Shown: piece after piece, positions 9,074-19,400 of the stretch
Numbering within the stretch: position 1 is the first letter of the stretch
Layout: each line of letters opens with the position of its first letter
NCBI GenBank assembly: GCA_963975265.1
Contig: CAXBGT010000004.1
Span: forward strand, 1-64,000
Source: CAJXUU01 sp963975265
Lineage (GTDB): Bacteria; Bacteroidota; Bacteroidia; Chitinophagales; Saprospiraceae
Direction: 5' to 3'
DNA: 64,000 nt
Notes under the pieces: generated by a model
What the model saw: the letters and a program-made list of their open reading frames with translations, nothing else
Databases searched by the model: none
What the model was told of the DNA's origin: nothing
Program-made: the position numbers and the translations under genes

Positions 9074-10342
9074 ATGAAAAATTTAATCTTAATACTCCTA
9101 GCATTCCTTGTAACCTCAGATCTAGAAATCTATGCACAGGCTCAAGCTCCTTCTATTATTATTGAAAGTAATGGAAAAATAAAAGGGAAGGATGCAAAAG
9201 GCAATCAAGTAATTTTAAAAGCAGGTACAGCAATGTTACCCAATACCACATTCGAATTGTGCAAGAAGAGCTCAATAGTAATGCTTGAAAATGACAAGTT
9301 TAAGTTTATCAATGAGAAAGGAGAGTACACAACTAAGTCCAAAGCCCAAGATGCTAATAGTGCTTCAATATTAAACTTTGATCCTACATTTGCAGAATTT
9401 ATTAAAGCCAGTCTGGCCATTGTCAACCAGAACATTCACCATCAAAATTTTAAAATAAAGGATAAAAAAATACTTGGAGACGGTTGGGGTGTAAGTGACC
9501 CCGGAAACACCGGTGGTTGGGGTGTAAGTGATCCCGAAAACACTGGTGGATGGGGTGTAAGTGACCCTGGAAACACTGGTGGCTGGGGGGTAAGTGACCC
9601 TGGAAACACTGGTGGTTGGGGTGTATCTGAACCTAAGAATAATGGTGGTTGGGGTGTAAGTGACCCTAAAAACAACGGCGGTTGGGGTGTAAACGACCCT
9701 AGAAACAATGGTGGTTGGGGAGTCAATGACCCTAGAAATAACGGCGGATGGGGTGTAAACGATCCTCGGAATAATGTAGGATGGGGTGTAAATGATCCAG
9801 GAAATAACGGAGGTTGGGGTGTCAATGATATGACCATTAACATACAAACACCTGGAGGACTTTATGAACCAAAAAAAGTTAACGTATCATGGATCCCACA
9901 AGATGATGTGGAAGCATATCTAGTTATCGTAGTAAACGAAGATCTCAAATTAATAAAAAGAGAAACGACACAAGCAAGCACAATTACTTTTGATTTATCA
10001 GATTTGAATCCAGGCGAATCTTATTACTGGCAAGTATTAGCCAAAGAAAAAAAAGCAGTAAGTATACCTGTAACTTTTGATGTCGCGAGCGCACAAGATA
10101 TTAAAGAAATAAACGACTTGCCAAAAGATTCTGAAATCTATACCAAAGTAGGTAAAGCTACTCAGGGTATGATGCATGCCGTTGCGTTTGAAGAACAAGG
10201 GATGCTAGCTTTATCAATGAAAACTTATGAAGAATTATCTCTAAAACATCCAAATAACAGCTTATTAAAAATTAACTACATAGCATTCTGCATGAGGATG
10301 GGAATGACATCAAAGGCTAGAGAATTAGCTGAAGGGATTTAA
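9074..10342 (+). CDS. Secreted FecR-like protein with eleven GGWGV repeats and an FN3/DUF928-like tail
   Basis: The 422-residue protein has a signal peptide (1 to about 22). Residues about 26-90 form a FecR-like beta segment (SNGKIKGKDAKGNQVILKAGTAM...KFKFINEKGEYTTKS). Residues 136-256 hold eleven copies of an 11-residue unit of the type GGWGVSDPGNT. Residues about 262-340 look like a fibronectin-type domain (VNVSWIPQDDVEAYLVIV...LNPGESYYWQVLA), followed by a helical end. The order FN3-like plus helices recalls cyanobacterial DUF928 proteins that accompany CHAT and CHASE2 genes. A second, repeat-free protein of the same plan is encoded at 22312. The function is unknown; the repeats suggest a ligand or scaffold for the caspase-TPR proteins. 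Confidence 0.82.
   Translation: MKNLILILLAFLVTSDLEIYAQAQAPSIIIESNGKIKGKDAKGNQVILKAGTAMLPNTTFELCKKSSIVMLENDKFKFINEKGEYTTKSKAQDANSASILNFDPTFAEFIKASLAIVNQNIHHQNFKIKDKKILGDGWGVSDPGNTGGWGVSDPENTGGWGVSDPGNTGGWGVSDPGNTGGWGVSEPKNNGGWGVSDPKNNGGWGVNDPRNNGGWGVNDPRNNGGWGVNDPRNNVGWGVNDPGNNGGWGVNDMTINIQTPGGLYEPKKVNVSWIPQDDVEAYLVIVVNEDLKLIKRETTQASTITFDLSDLNPGESYYWQVLAKEKKAVSIPVTFDVASAQDIKEINDLPKDSEIYTKVGKATQGMMHAVAFEEQGMLALSMKTYEELSLKHPNNSLLKINYIAFCMRMGMTSKARELAEGI
9479..9841 (+). repeat. Eleven tandem 33-bp coding repeats
   Basis: The repeats encode the unit G-G-W-G-V-(S/N)-D-P-x-N-(T/N). The first four copies carry S and end in NT, the later ones carry N and end in NN, with RNN copies in the middle, which points to expansion by local duplication. 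DNA units differ at third positions, so the array is not brand new. Confidence 0.9.
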
Positions 10343-10370
10343 TATAGTTTACTAAATAATAAAAGATAAA

Positions 10371-10397
10371 AAAGCTCCTCTTTGCAGGAGTTTTTTT
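10371..10397 (+). terminator. Rho-independent terminator of the caspase-metalloprotease-FecR operon
   Basis: The stem AAGCTCCT pairs with AGGAGTTT around a CTTTGC loop and is followed by a run of seven T. It lies 29 bp after the stop of the FecR-like gene. Confidence 0.8.
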
Positions 10398-10480
10398 ATT
10401 TTATTTTGCAGTAATACTGAAATCAGAAACCAACCTAAACCATGAGAAAGAAGGTTTCGTTTAGTTCTATAACACTTCTT

Positions 10481-12691
10481 CTACTTTTTATATTTCTTCT
10501 TTAAGTTAAGATATGCTGGGAGCAGAATTATTTCCTTAAGGTTAGTGTCACTTTCGATTGCAAGATAATCAAGCATTCCATTTTTAAAGGCTTTTTCTAT
10601 AAATACTAATGCTGTCGATTGGTCGTTTTTACTCCCTGCTATGGATGATATGAGATAATGTGCCATTCCATCCTTAGGATAGTCTAGGACATAAGCTTGT
10701 AATTGATTACTCGCATTATCCATATCTCCAGTATAGAAATAATATTCTATGATTCCTTGATAGGCTTGCTCATTATTAGGCCTTAATTTCCTTGCTTTCA
10801 AGAAGTACTTTTTTGCGTTTTCATTTTCCCCTTTCTTGAGATAGGTATGACCTAAATTAATAATGTCAAGAACATTATTCGGTTGTACTTCTATAGACTT
10901 GAGCCAATACACTTCAGCATCTTCATAGTTGCCATTCTTATATGAGATATTACCCATCTTGGAATTTAGAAGGGAAGAATTTGGATCTAGTTTCAATCCT
11001 CTGCTATAAAGGAGCATTGCTTTTTGGGGCTGTTTGAGATTTCCATACGCAACACCAGTGTTATACATACCAATAATAAAATTACTATCAATTTCAAGGG
11101 ATCTCATTCCCATTTCTAATGCCTTATTATGCTCCCCAATCATAGTATATAAATGACTTAGATTTGACCAAACCAATGGCCAAGATGGTGTATAGCCTAA
11201 TGCCTTATTGTAATACAATGTAGCAGAATCGTATTTTTCCAGTAACATGAGTGTAAATCCTTTTTCATTATATGCATACGCAGCTGTAGAATCAATTAAT
11301 ATACAGGAGTCTTGCATCGCTATTGCCTGATAAAAGCCATCTTTCTGATCATTCTTCATGGCATCAAGTCTCATCAATAAACCTTTGAAATAATATGTAC
11401 GTGCTTGTAATGTTTGGTAGAAGAAATGATCTTCACCTAACAGAACACATGCTTTCTCGAGGTACTCTGGATACTTCTCATAACTATTATCAAAATTCCA
11501 CCTTCTAGCTAGTTCTTCTGGACTAGATGCTAAGTATGCATTGATTACCTGTTGAGTTTCATCTTGCAATGCTGCGGCCAAATTTCTCCTCATCAACCCT
11601 TCATACTTATTAATTTCTGGATAGTTTTTTACTTCGTGAAAGATGTTCCAAGCAGATCCCTCTTCGGGACTTAGTAAGTGATTAGATTCTAGAGCAGCAT
11701 TGAACGCTAGATATTTTTTTTTCAACAGAGTATCACTGAAAAATATATCTTCAACCGCGGCTTTCTTGCCTATGAAACCAAAATTAGTATCTGACATTTC
11801 TTCCTTTGTCCTCTGAAGCACCTTAGCATTCACAAATGAAAGTGTTGTATTTCTCTGACCTACTGTCATAGGTATCTGGCTATGAGGTGCTACGGTCTCT
11901 GATACATTATCTTCCAAGTAACGTTCTAATTCCGATAGTGAAACTTCTCCATCTTCATTGCGATCCGCCATGCCTTTAAGTCCTGCCATGAGAAAGTATG
12001 AAAACACACCTCTGCCACCACCCCAAGCATCGCCTTCAAGGGCAAATTCATCAGGCTGACAGGATAAAATTTTGACTTCATTGGCATATTGTTTAGAGAG
12101 ATTGGCCGCAGTAGCTTGTGATCCACCAATGTCAGATCCAGCCAATTTACCTGATCTACAAGCATCGGTAATTACGACTACTTTCGACTTCACCTTGAGA
12201 GATAGTGTGGATATAATCTCTTGCAGATACGCTAAGCCAAATGTCCCTCCTGCCATGTATACTCTTGCTGGGGCATCCCAACACAACAGAAACCCTGGCT
12301 GACTTATCGTCGTACTTTCAACATCCCCATGCCCAGAAAAATAGATGATAATCTGATCTCCTTCTTGTCCATCTTCCATCAACCCATACAGTGCAGAGAC
12401 AAAATTTCCCGAAGTTGCTTCTTCATTAAGCAATACCGTGACATGACTACTATCTAATCCGTACCCATCTTCGTCTAATAAATAATCAGCAAAAATCCTC
12501 GCATCTAGATGCGCATATTGAAGGTCTGTAATGTCTTTGTTTTGATAATCACTTATACCAACCACTACAGCTCTAGTCACTCCCGATGGACTAAGTGTTT
12601 GCTTTTTTATGGGTTTCAATCCTTTGGTAGACTGAGCCTCCATCGAAATTGTAACAAGTGCAAATAATATTATATACAGTACATTCTTCAT
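10481..12691 (-). CDS. Secreted caspase-TPR protein (first of three paralogues)
   Basis: The start at 12691 (MKNVLYIILFALVTISMEAQ) is chosen because it begins the signal peptide; an ATG 54 bp upstream only adds an unlikely leader. From that start, the caspase domain spans about residues 35-285, with His121 in YFSGHGD and Cys178 in ITDACRSGK. After a conserved GGGRGVFSY segment comes an EF-hand-like loop (DRNEDGEVSLSE, residues 243-254), suggesting calcium binding as in some metacaspases. Residues about 460-735 are TPR repeats. At about 736 residues it is the shortest of the three. Its start is separated by 68 bp (14 bp with the longer start) from the stop of the upstream paralogue. Likely an envelope or extracellular protease with a protein-binding TPR arm. 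Confidence 0.9.
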   Translation of the reverse strand: MKNVLYIILFALVTISMEAQSTKGLKPIKKQTLSPSGVTRAVVVGISDYQNKDITDLQYAHLDARIFADYLLDEDGYGLDSSHVTVLLNEEATSGNFVSALYGLMEDGQEGDQIIIYFSGHGDVESTTISQPGFLLCWDAPARVYMAGGTFGLAYLQEIISTLSLKVKSKVVVITDACRSGKLAGSDIGGSQATAANLSKQYANEVKILSCQPDEFALEGDAWGGGRGVFSYFLMAGLKGMADRNEDGEVSLSELERYLEDNVSETVAPHSQIPMTVGQRNTTLSFVNAKVLQRTKEEMSDTNFGFIGKKAAVEDIFFSDTLLKKKYLAFNAALESNHLLSPEEGSAWNIFHEVKNYPEINKYEGLMRRNLAAALQDETQQVINAYLASSPEELARRWNFDNSYEKYPEYLEKACVLLGEDHFFYQTLQARTYYFKGLLMRLDAMKNDQKDGFYQAIAMQDSCILIDSTAAYAYNEKGFTLMLLEKYDSATLYYNKALGYTPSWPLVWSNLSHLYTMIGEHNKALEMGMRSLEIDSNFIIGMYNTGVAYGNLKQPQKAMLLYSRGLKLDPNSSLLNSKMGNISYKNGNYEDAEVYWLKSIEVQPNNVLDIINLGHTYLKKGENENAKKYFLKARKLRPNNEQAYQGIIEYYFYTGDMDNASNQLQAYVLDYPKDGMAHYLISSIAGSKNDQSTALVFIEKAFKNGMLDYLAIESDTNLKEIILLPAYLNLKKKYKK

Positions 12692-12759
12692 AATCGTGAT
12701 GGTAATAACAACGTCAAGGTATTTCAAAGTGATACTATTTTTCATAAGTTTATTAGCAT

Positions 12760-15700
12760 TTATCTAAATAAGAGGTCAAACTCACCTTCTATTCTCGAAA
12801 GCACCTTTTTTTCCCATTTAGATTCTGTTTTCAAAGGCGTCAATAATGGGTCAGAGTAAATGACATAATCAAAATTCCAATTCTGATCAAAACCCTTATC
12901 TAAATATTTGAAAGCTTTTTTCATTTTCCCCGATTGAGCATATATTCTAGCCAATGTATACAAATACCCAACATTTTCTGGATACTCTTCAGATAGTTTT
13001 TGATACAAGGCTTCAGCTTGTTTCCAATCTTTTTGTCTCAGATAAACTAGACCCTGGTTATTCCTTAATGCTTCATTATCAAAAGGAGTCATTTTCAAAG
13101 CTTGATCTATTGCTTTTGTTCCTGTAGCATATTCTTGATTTAATGCTAGATAATATGTGTAATGTCTATACCATAATGCTGGTAGTAGTCCTGATCTATA
13201 TAGTTTATCAAGAGATTTATATGAGTTCCTATAATGATCGAATCCCTCATTGATATATATCGATTTAAGTATGATTGATGGGTGCACCATTTTATTGTAA
13301 TCATTGGCAATCTCATAAGATGCCAGAGCCTTGGAATGATCATTCATGGCAACATGAAGATCTCCGATTCTATACATCAATTCTCCTTTGCCCGTCGAAT
13401 CCCTATCACTAAATAAGCTTTCATATATTACTATAGCATCCCTCCCTTCCTTATATAATTTTATTGGTATAACATATATATCTTTGAACCCATTATAGTC
13501 ATACAAGTGCTTTAGCCCTTTGAGTTCGTCTATTTCCGAAGAAACTGTAAAATTATCTACCATCCCTACATCATCAATACCATCTGTATTTGACGTCAAA
13601 AGAGCGTTACTTTCCTGCTTCCAAATTTTGGAATTATTATTCAATTCAAAAGATATAGTTTCATTCTCCAAAAATTGATAGTAATAATGGTTTGCCAATT
13701 TATAAGAATTAGCTTTAGTATCAATTTTCTTTTCAATCAACTCTTTATAGAATTCAGTAAGTGTATGATCGCTTTTATATTTGTCAATAGATCTACTTGC
13801 TATGATCGTGCTTTCTACTTTATCATTATAGCCCAACTGCTTGTATATTTGCCATAATTCTGATCTCAGAAAAAATAAATTGGAATGCCTTGCTATTAAT
13901 TCTATGTACATGCTTTCTGAACTCAAGTAGTAGCCCCACTCATTCAATACTTTAGCCCTTAGATATAGAATTAGATCTTTATCTACATGCCATGATGCGA
14001 AAAATGGAAGGAATTCATCTTTCCTCTCTATTCCAACAGCCAATTCATCTTCATCATAAAATTGCTCTAAATTATATTCTGATACATAGTTAAGATATGC
14101 ACTTTGAAAATATGCATCTGCGGCGTCCAAATCTTGCCTATTGTAGCTAATCACTCCTAAATAATACGTCGCAAGTGGATGATCCCCTCTTATAGTTACA
14201 GTTATTCTAAAGTGCTTTTCGGCTAATTCTATATCCCCTTTTCTGTACATCTCTAAAGCATAGATGAAGTGAGAAATATGGTCATTTTTCTTAAACTTGT
14301 TAGGGTTTAATTTAAAATCAATATACCAGTTATTAGCCATTGTGCCTCCCAAGTCTGTAACACCATCACTATCAAAATCCGATAAATCTAACATTGGTCC
14401 TGGAATAGGATATTGTTTGAGTAACGCTACTGCTTTTTCAAATTTAACTTCCGCAGAGGTATAGTCAGTTGTAGAAGTATATAGTTCTCCCAAGTTCAAA
14501 TAGGGAGAAAAGTTATTCGCATCTAATTTACCGGCTTTAATAAATGCTTCTTTTGCAATGAGTAGGTTATTCAGCTTCATGGCATTCTTTCCCGTATTAA
14601 TATGGCCATTTGCATAATCACTTTGAATACTTAGAGATTTCAACCCTTCTTCCAATCCTTTATTGTATTTTTTTTCTGTGTAATAAAGGCTACTAAGATT
14701 AGATCTAGGAATGGACCATGTAGGTACTAGGGCACAAGCTTTGCTGAAGTAAGATTCTGCTTTAGAATAGTCTTTTTGCCATTTACTTATGATTCCTAGT
14801 TCGTTCTGCACATAGGCTGCATTAGAGTCTAAACCCAAAGCTTTTTGTTGATGATATAGTGCATTCTCTATATAATTTCCGTTTTCAATTCGATTAGGAC
14901 TTAAGTATCCTAATCTGTAATTGACTCCTTGAAAATAATGCTTCTTTACTTTCATGATGTGATAGAGATGATTGGAAGTATCTATGAGTCGCATAGCTGT
15001 GGTTAACATGTCAGGATACTTTTCATAAGGAAGACCATTGAGATTCATGTACTGTCTTTTATCCATTTCTTCATTATCTCCGACAAGGTATCTATTGACT
15101 GCACCTTGAATGTAGTCATGTATGCGTGCAGCTATTCCTCTTAAAAATTCAGTCCTTTCACGAGAGGGCACTTCAATTTTTTCTAACCATTCAGCATGTT
15201 TTAGGCTATCATTCGCCACACTGTATTTCTCAACAAATGCATTGATTATTTGATTTTCTACCTTAGTGATTTGTTCAGTTGTTAACGGAATATCTTCTCT
15301 CTCTTTCTGATTGTCATTCGGAAAAACAGAATCAGAAACTAAATCAAGCGATAAGACGGCACTATTAATTGTATCAATGCCTTCTCTTATTGCATGTGGA
15401 CGCATTGCTAATGAATTGAAGTCAATATTCTCTTCCAAATCATAATCTGATATTCTCATAAAAAAAGAATCTGCAAATGTAGGTAGCCATTCTAAAGATC
15501 GCGATGCAGCGCCTGCGGTGCTAATACTTTGTGAATTATTACCCTGATTGATTAACTTATCTAGTGTAGGTCCATGGACAATTGCCATTCGTGAAAAAGA
15601 TCTTCCATCTACGACGGGTATTTGATCTTCGCCTGTCTCCTCGAATACTTCTTTAGGAACTAATTTTTCCAGATAATTTTTCAATTCAAATAGTGTGACA

Positions 15701-16422
15701 ACACCATCTTTTTCATCAGGCCCATCAGCTAGCCCTTTAAGACCATTTACCAAGTGGTAAGAGAATGCTCCTCGACCTCCTCCCCATACTAGATTCTCCT
15801 GGGCTAGTTGGTCGGATTCACATGAGGCTATTCGTATTTCATTCTTTTGTGACCGACTAAGCTGCTCCCCTATCAACAGCCGTCCTCTATTGTCACTACC
15901 TGCAAGCTTTCCAGAGTGGCATGCATCTGTGATCAGTATGACATCTATTTCCTTTTCTACAGATAAGGTATTAGCCATAATGTTGAAGTCTTCGATTCTA
16001 ATGGCATTATTAAGGTAATTTTTGTGAGGCGTATCATGTGCAAGTAGGAAACCTAATTTGTATAGGCTGCTTTCTACATCGCCATGCCCAGCAAAATAGA
16101 AGAACACTAAATCTCCTTTCTTAGGTGTCTCTTCAAGCCACTTTTTGGCATTATAGATTTTAGATACCGTTGCATCTTTATTAGTGAGTAATTTTATATT
16201 ATCAGCAGGCACTTTACCTCCTGCTTCCGACATCAGGTAGTTGGCAAACTCCTTAGCATCTTTATGTGCGTAATTGAGCTGTGTTATCTTGCTGTCACTA
16301 TATTCAGACACTCCTATAACCAAAGCATAGATATCACCTTTAGTGATCCTTTGAGCGGTCAAACCAGAGTTATGAAAAAAGAATGAAATTATTAAGAAAA
16401 TAAAAAAGTTAATTTTATTCAT
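12760..16422 (-). CDS. Secreted caspase-TPR protein (second of three paralogues, 1220 residues)
   Basis: A signal peptide (1 to about 24) leads into a caspase domain (about 28-285). The catalytic dyad is His113 in YFAGHGD and Cys168 in ITDACHSGK. The conserved GGGRGAFSY segment is present, but the acidic loop after it (DGPDEKDGVVTLFE) has extra residues and is a weaker EF-hand than in its neighbour. The remaining 900 residues are largely TPR repeats in at least two blocks (about 540-830 and 1040-1200), joined by a less regular region. It lies between two paralogues in the same direction, so a single transcript is likely. The length suggests a large scaffold that recruits substrates or partner proteins to the protease head. 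Confidence 0.9.
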   Translation of the reverse strand: MNKINFFIFLIISFFFHNSGLTAQRITKGDIYALVIGVSEYSDSKITQLNYAHKDAKEFANYLMSEAGGKVPADNIKLLTNKDATVSKIYNAKKWLEETPKKGDLVFFYFAGHGDVESSLYKLGFLLAHDTPHKNYLNNAIRIEDFNIMANTLSVEKEIDVILITDACHSGKLAGSDNRGRLLIGEQLSRSQKNEIRIASCESDQLAQENLVWGGGRGAFSYHLVNGLKGLADGPDEKDGVVTLFELKNYLEKLVPKEVFEETGEDQIPVVDGRSFSRMAIVHGPTLDKLINQGNNSQSISTAGAASRSLEWLPTFADSFFMRISDYDLEENIDFNSLAMRPHAIREGIDTINSAVLSLDLVSDSVFPNDNQKEREDIPLTTEQITKVENQIINAFVEKYSVANDSLKHAEWLEKIEVPSRERTEFLRGIAARIHDYIQGAVNRYLVGDNEEMDKRQYMNLNGLPYEKYPDMLTTAMRLIDTSNHLYHIMKVKKHYFQGVNYRLGYLSPNRIENGNYIENALYHQQKALGLDSNAAYVQNELGIISKWQKDYSKAESYFSKACALVPTWSIPRSNLSSLYYTEKKYNKGLEEGLKSLSIQSDYANGHINTGKNAMKLNNLLIAKEAFIKAGKLDANNFSPYLNLGELYTSTTDYTSAEVKFEKAVALLKQYPIPGPMLDLSDFDSDGVTDLGGTMANNWYIDFKLNPNKFKKNDHISHFIYALEMYRKGDIELAEKHFRITVTIRGDHPLATYYLGVISYNRQDLDAADAYFQSAYLNYVSEYNLEQFYDEDELAVGIERKDEFLPFFASWHVDKDLILYLRAKVLNEWGYYLSSESMYIELIARHSNLFFLRSELWQIYKQLGYNDKVESTIIASRSIDKYKSDHTLTEFYKELIEKKIDTKANSYKLANHYYYQFLENETISFELNNNSKIWKQESNALLTSNTDGIDDVGMVDNFTVSSEIDELKGLKHLYDYNGFKDIYVIPIKLYKEGRDAIVIYESLFSDRDSTGKGELMYRIGDLHVAMNDHSKALASYEIANDYNKMVHPSIILKSIYINEGFDHYRNSYKSLDKLYRSGLLPALWYRHYTYYLALNQEYATGTKAIDQALKMTPFDNEALRNNQGLVYLRQKDWKQAEALYQKLSEEYPENVGYLYTLARIYAQSGKMKKAFKYLDKGFDQNWNFDYVIYSDPLLTPLKTESKWEKKVLSRIEGEFDLLFR

Positions 16423-16478
16423 CTGGTGTGTTTTATTCGAAGGAATATATGGTTTTCTATAACCTAAAATAACTATTG

Positions 16479-19400
16479 CTAACGGTATGATGCTGAAACT
16501 AAATGTGCATCCTGATATATCTTTGGAGCGACTTTTAATTCATGCTTTTCACGCCATCCATTCTCGCCAAAAATAGTGTACCACAGGGGCTCTGCATCCA
16601 ATACAAATGGAAAATAAAATCCAGCTTTTATAGCTTTTTTAAGCCACTTTTTAGCATTAGAGTGATCGCCTTTCAGTCCATATAATCTAGCAATCGTATA
16701 GTTTATTTCATGAGTCCGAGATTGATCTACCTTTAATGATTTATAGGCATTAATTGCCGCATCGTAATTTCCCTGCAGTAATAAAATCTTCAATTCTAAT
16801 TCTTCAAGCTCTTGGGACCTATATGGTAAATACGTTTTGATCTTCTTTATCATTTTTTGGCTCACTAGATAATCACCCTTAAAAGCACTAAAGTGCGCCA
16901 ATTGTACGCTTGTCCTACAACTAATCGTTGAATCCATATCCATTTTCATAAGATGGTCGTAGACGATTCTATTTTCATATATAGCAGTTCCACTTTTGAT
17001 GGCCCTCAATCTATATGTTGCTCTATCTGGCTTGTCTTTCACAGCATCATTATAATATGGAAAAGCAAGCGCCTGCGACCCTGCTGCAACAAATAACTCT
17101 CCTATTTTATATTTGATATCGGCCGTCATATCTTTATCGAAATATAACTTTAGAGCTGATTTAAATGCATCAACAGCATCTTTTCTTGGAGTGAGTATTC
17201 GCAAATTAAAAATAACAGACTCTCCTGTTCCAGGCACTTTTTTTTCGAAATGAGATACATCAAAAATGTAATTCGAAGGAATACTGGGAAGTATCTTACC
17301 CAGCAATTTGGTGGGGTTATATGCCTCTTCTAATTTCAGCAGATATTCATAATGTTCTGTTTCGACAAAGAATTCTTTTTTGTCAATTGGGTGGTAGAGA
17401 ATAGAATCCAAAACGCCTGACCTGATAGAGTTTTCTGCATACTCTTTAAGATGTAGTCCTTTTTTGAAATACCAATAACCATCAATTGGATTGGCATTTA
17501 TGGCTCTATCATAAAAAGCATTCTTTTCTAATGTATAGAATTCATCTTTATAACTAAAATAATTATTTATAAAAAGTTCAGCGGTTTCCCATTGATTTAA
17601 TTTTTCAAGAACACTCAATTTCAAAAGACAGGAAATCTTATAATCTTCATCCCACTCGGGTACAATATTTAATATCTCTTGATATGAGGTCATTGCCTCC
17701 TCATAATGGTGCCACTTGTTATAGACATGTCCTAGCAAGAAATAGCTGTAATGCTCAGGTTTTCTACTATATCGATAAGTGCCAATTATACAATCTTGGT
17801 CAGATTGATTTTGCACCTTACCTATCCATTCATCTACGTGACTGTCAAAATCTTCGCCCTCTAGGTAAAATTCGATCGAATAATTCAACATTAGTTCTGC
17901 CTGTTCCCATTCTTGCAACCTAAAGTATGCAAACCCAGAATAATAAAATGCTAAAGGATTATCAGGATCAACATCAATTACGCTCTGCCAGATAGAGATT
18001 GCTTTTATGTAATCCTGATTTTCAAAACTGTTTATTCCCGAGACGAATAAGGTGATTATGTCATCCTTCTCAATAGTACTATCAATTGCACATATTGCCG
18101 GCACTTCCAAACCCAAAAGGCTTTGGTATTGGGGAGTATTAGGATTTCTATTTTCGAAATTTGTATTCAGTCTACGCATTGCTCCTTCGTAGTAGAAGGA
18201 ATCGGCTTTCTCATAATTAGTAAGATTTGTATACACTTCTCCCAACCCATTGAATGGAAGAAAATGTCGATTATTTATCTTTATTGCCTTATTGAAATAC
18301 TCTTCTGCATATAGATAATTATGCTCTTTATTATAAATAAGTCCGAGGTTAGTTTTTGCCAGATGTAAGTTATCTTGTAGGCTATCCGCTTTTAATCCTT
18401 GTTGTTCGGCTTTTACATTGTCACCAAGTTTCATATATGCATAAGAAAGATTGGCATAAGGTATCGCCCAATCATGTGAGGCATCTATCGCTTTTTGGAA
18501 GTGCTCTATCCCTTTTTGCAGATCATTCATATAGACATACACAAAGCCTAATTCATTTTGAGCGTATGCAGCTTTAGGTTCTAGATTAACAGCTTTTAGC
18601 TGCGCCTTGTAGGCAATATTTAAGATACTATCAAGATTTTGGGTAATTGGTATTTGTAGACGAGCAATAATCCCGGTTAGGTAGTATTTTTTAACTTCTA
18701 TGATTCGCTGTAAAGGATGATCTGATTCTAGTAATTTTTCAGCAATCTGTAGCATTTCTAGATATTTTACATATCCATTTTTGTCAACATTATAATACCT
18801 CCGCTCTTCTAGTTCCGCTTCATCTCCAGCAAGATAGGCATTGATAATTCCTTGCACTATATCGTGGTATGCGACTGCAACTTCGTTTTTCAGTTCCCGC
18901 TGCATATCAGCGCTTAGCACAACCCTATCTATATATTTCGAATTATCGATGATTTTGTCTTCTACATTATACTCTTCAGATGTAATAATTAGATGTCTAT
19001 TATCCTCCAGAAGTTGGCTTAAGTAGTCATCTGTAGGAATAATCAAAGCCAATTTTTGGTCGCGTGTAGTGAAATAACCATTTCCCTTGAGTTGGTTTAC
19101 AAATCTCTGAGTCACAGATAATCCCAATCCAGACATAGATCTTGAGCCTCCGTTTACTTCTCTGTTCTCAGTTGCTATTGCAGCAGGGTTACTAGTTTGT
19201 GAGGCATCAAAACCTTCAGGGATGATCGCTACTATTTTGTCTGAGATACCATCTGTTACTGGTATCTGCTCATCAAGAAGTAAGTCATCCACTTCATCTT
19301 GCACATTTCCTTTGACGTAGGCACTTACTTCCTGAACTGTGATCTGCTTGTCATTATTAGCGTCCGCCTCTCCCTGTAGACCCTTGACAAAATAGTAGGA

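Noticed and set aside
9479..9841. CRISPR-like array
   Set aside because: The 33-bp repeats are contiguous without spacers and encode a regular peptide repeat in frame.
9371..9847. Two long minus-strand frames opposite the GGWGV repeats
   Set aside because: They are the antisense of a tandem repeat, which keeps all frames open. The plus-strand frame has a signal peptide and domain structure.
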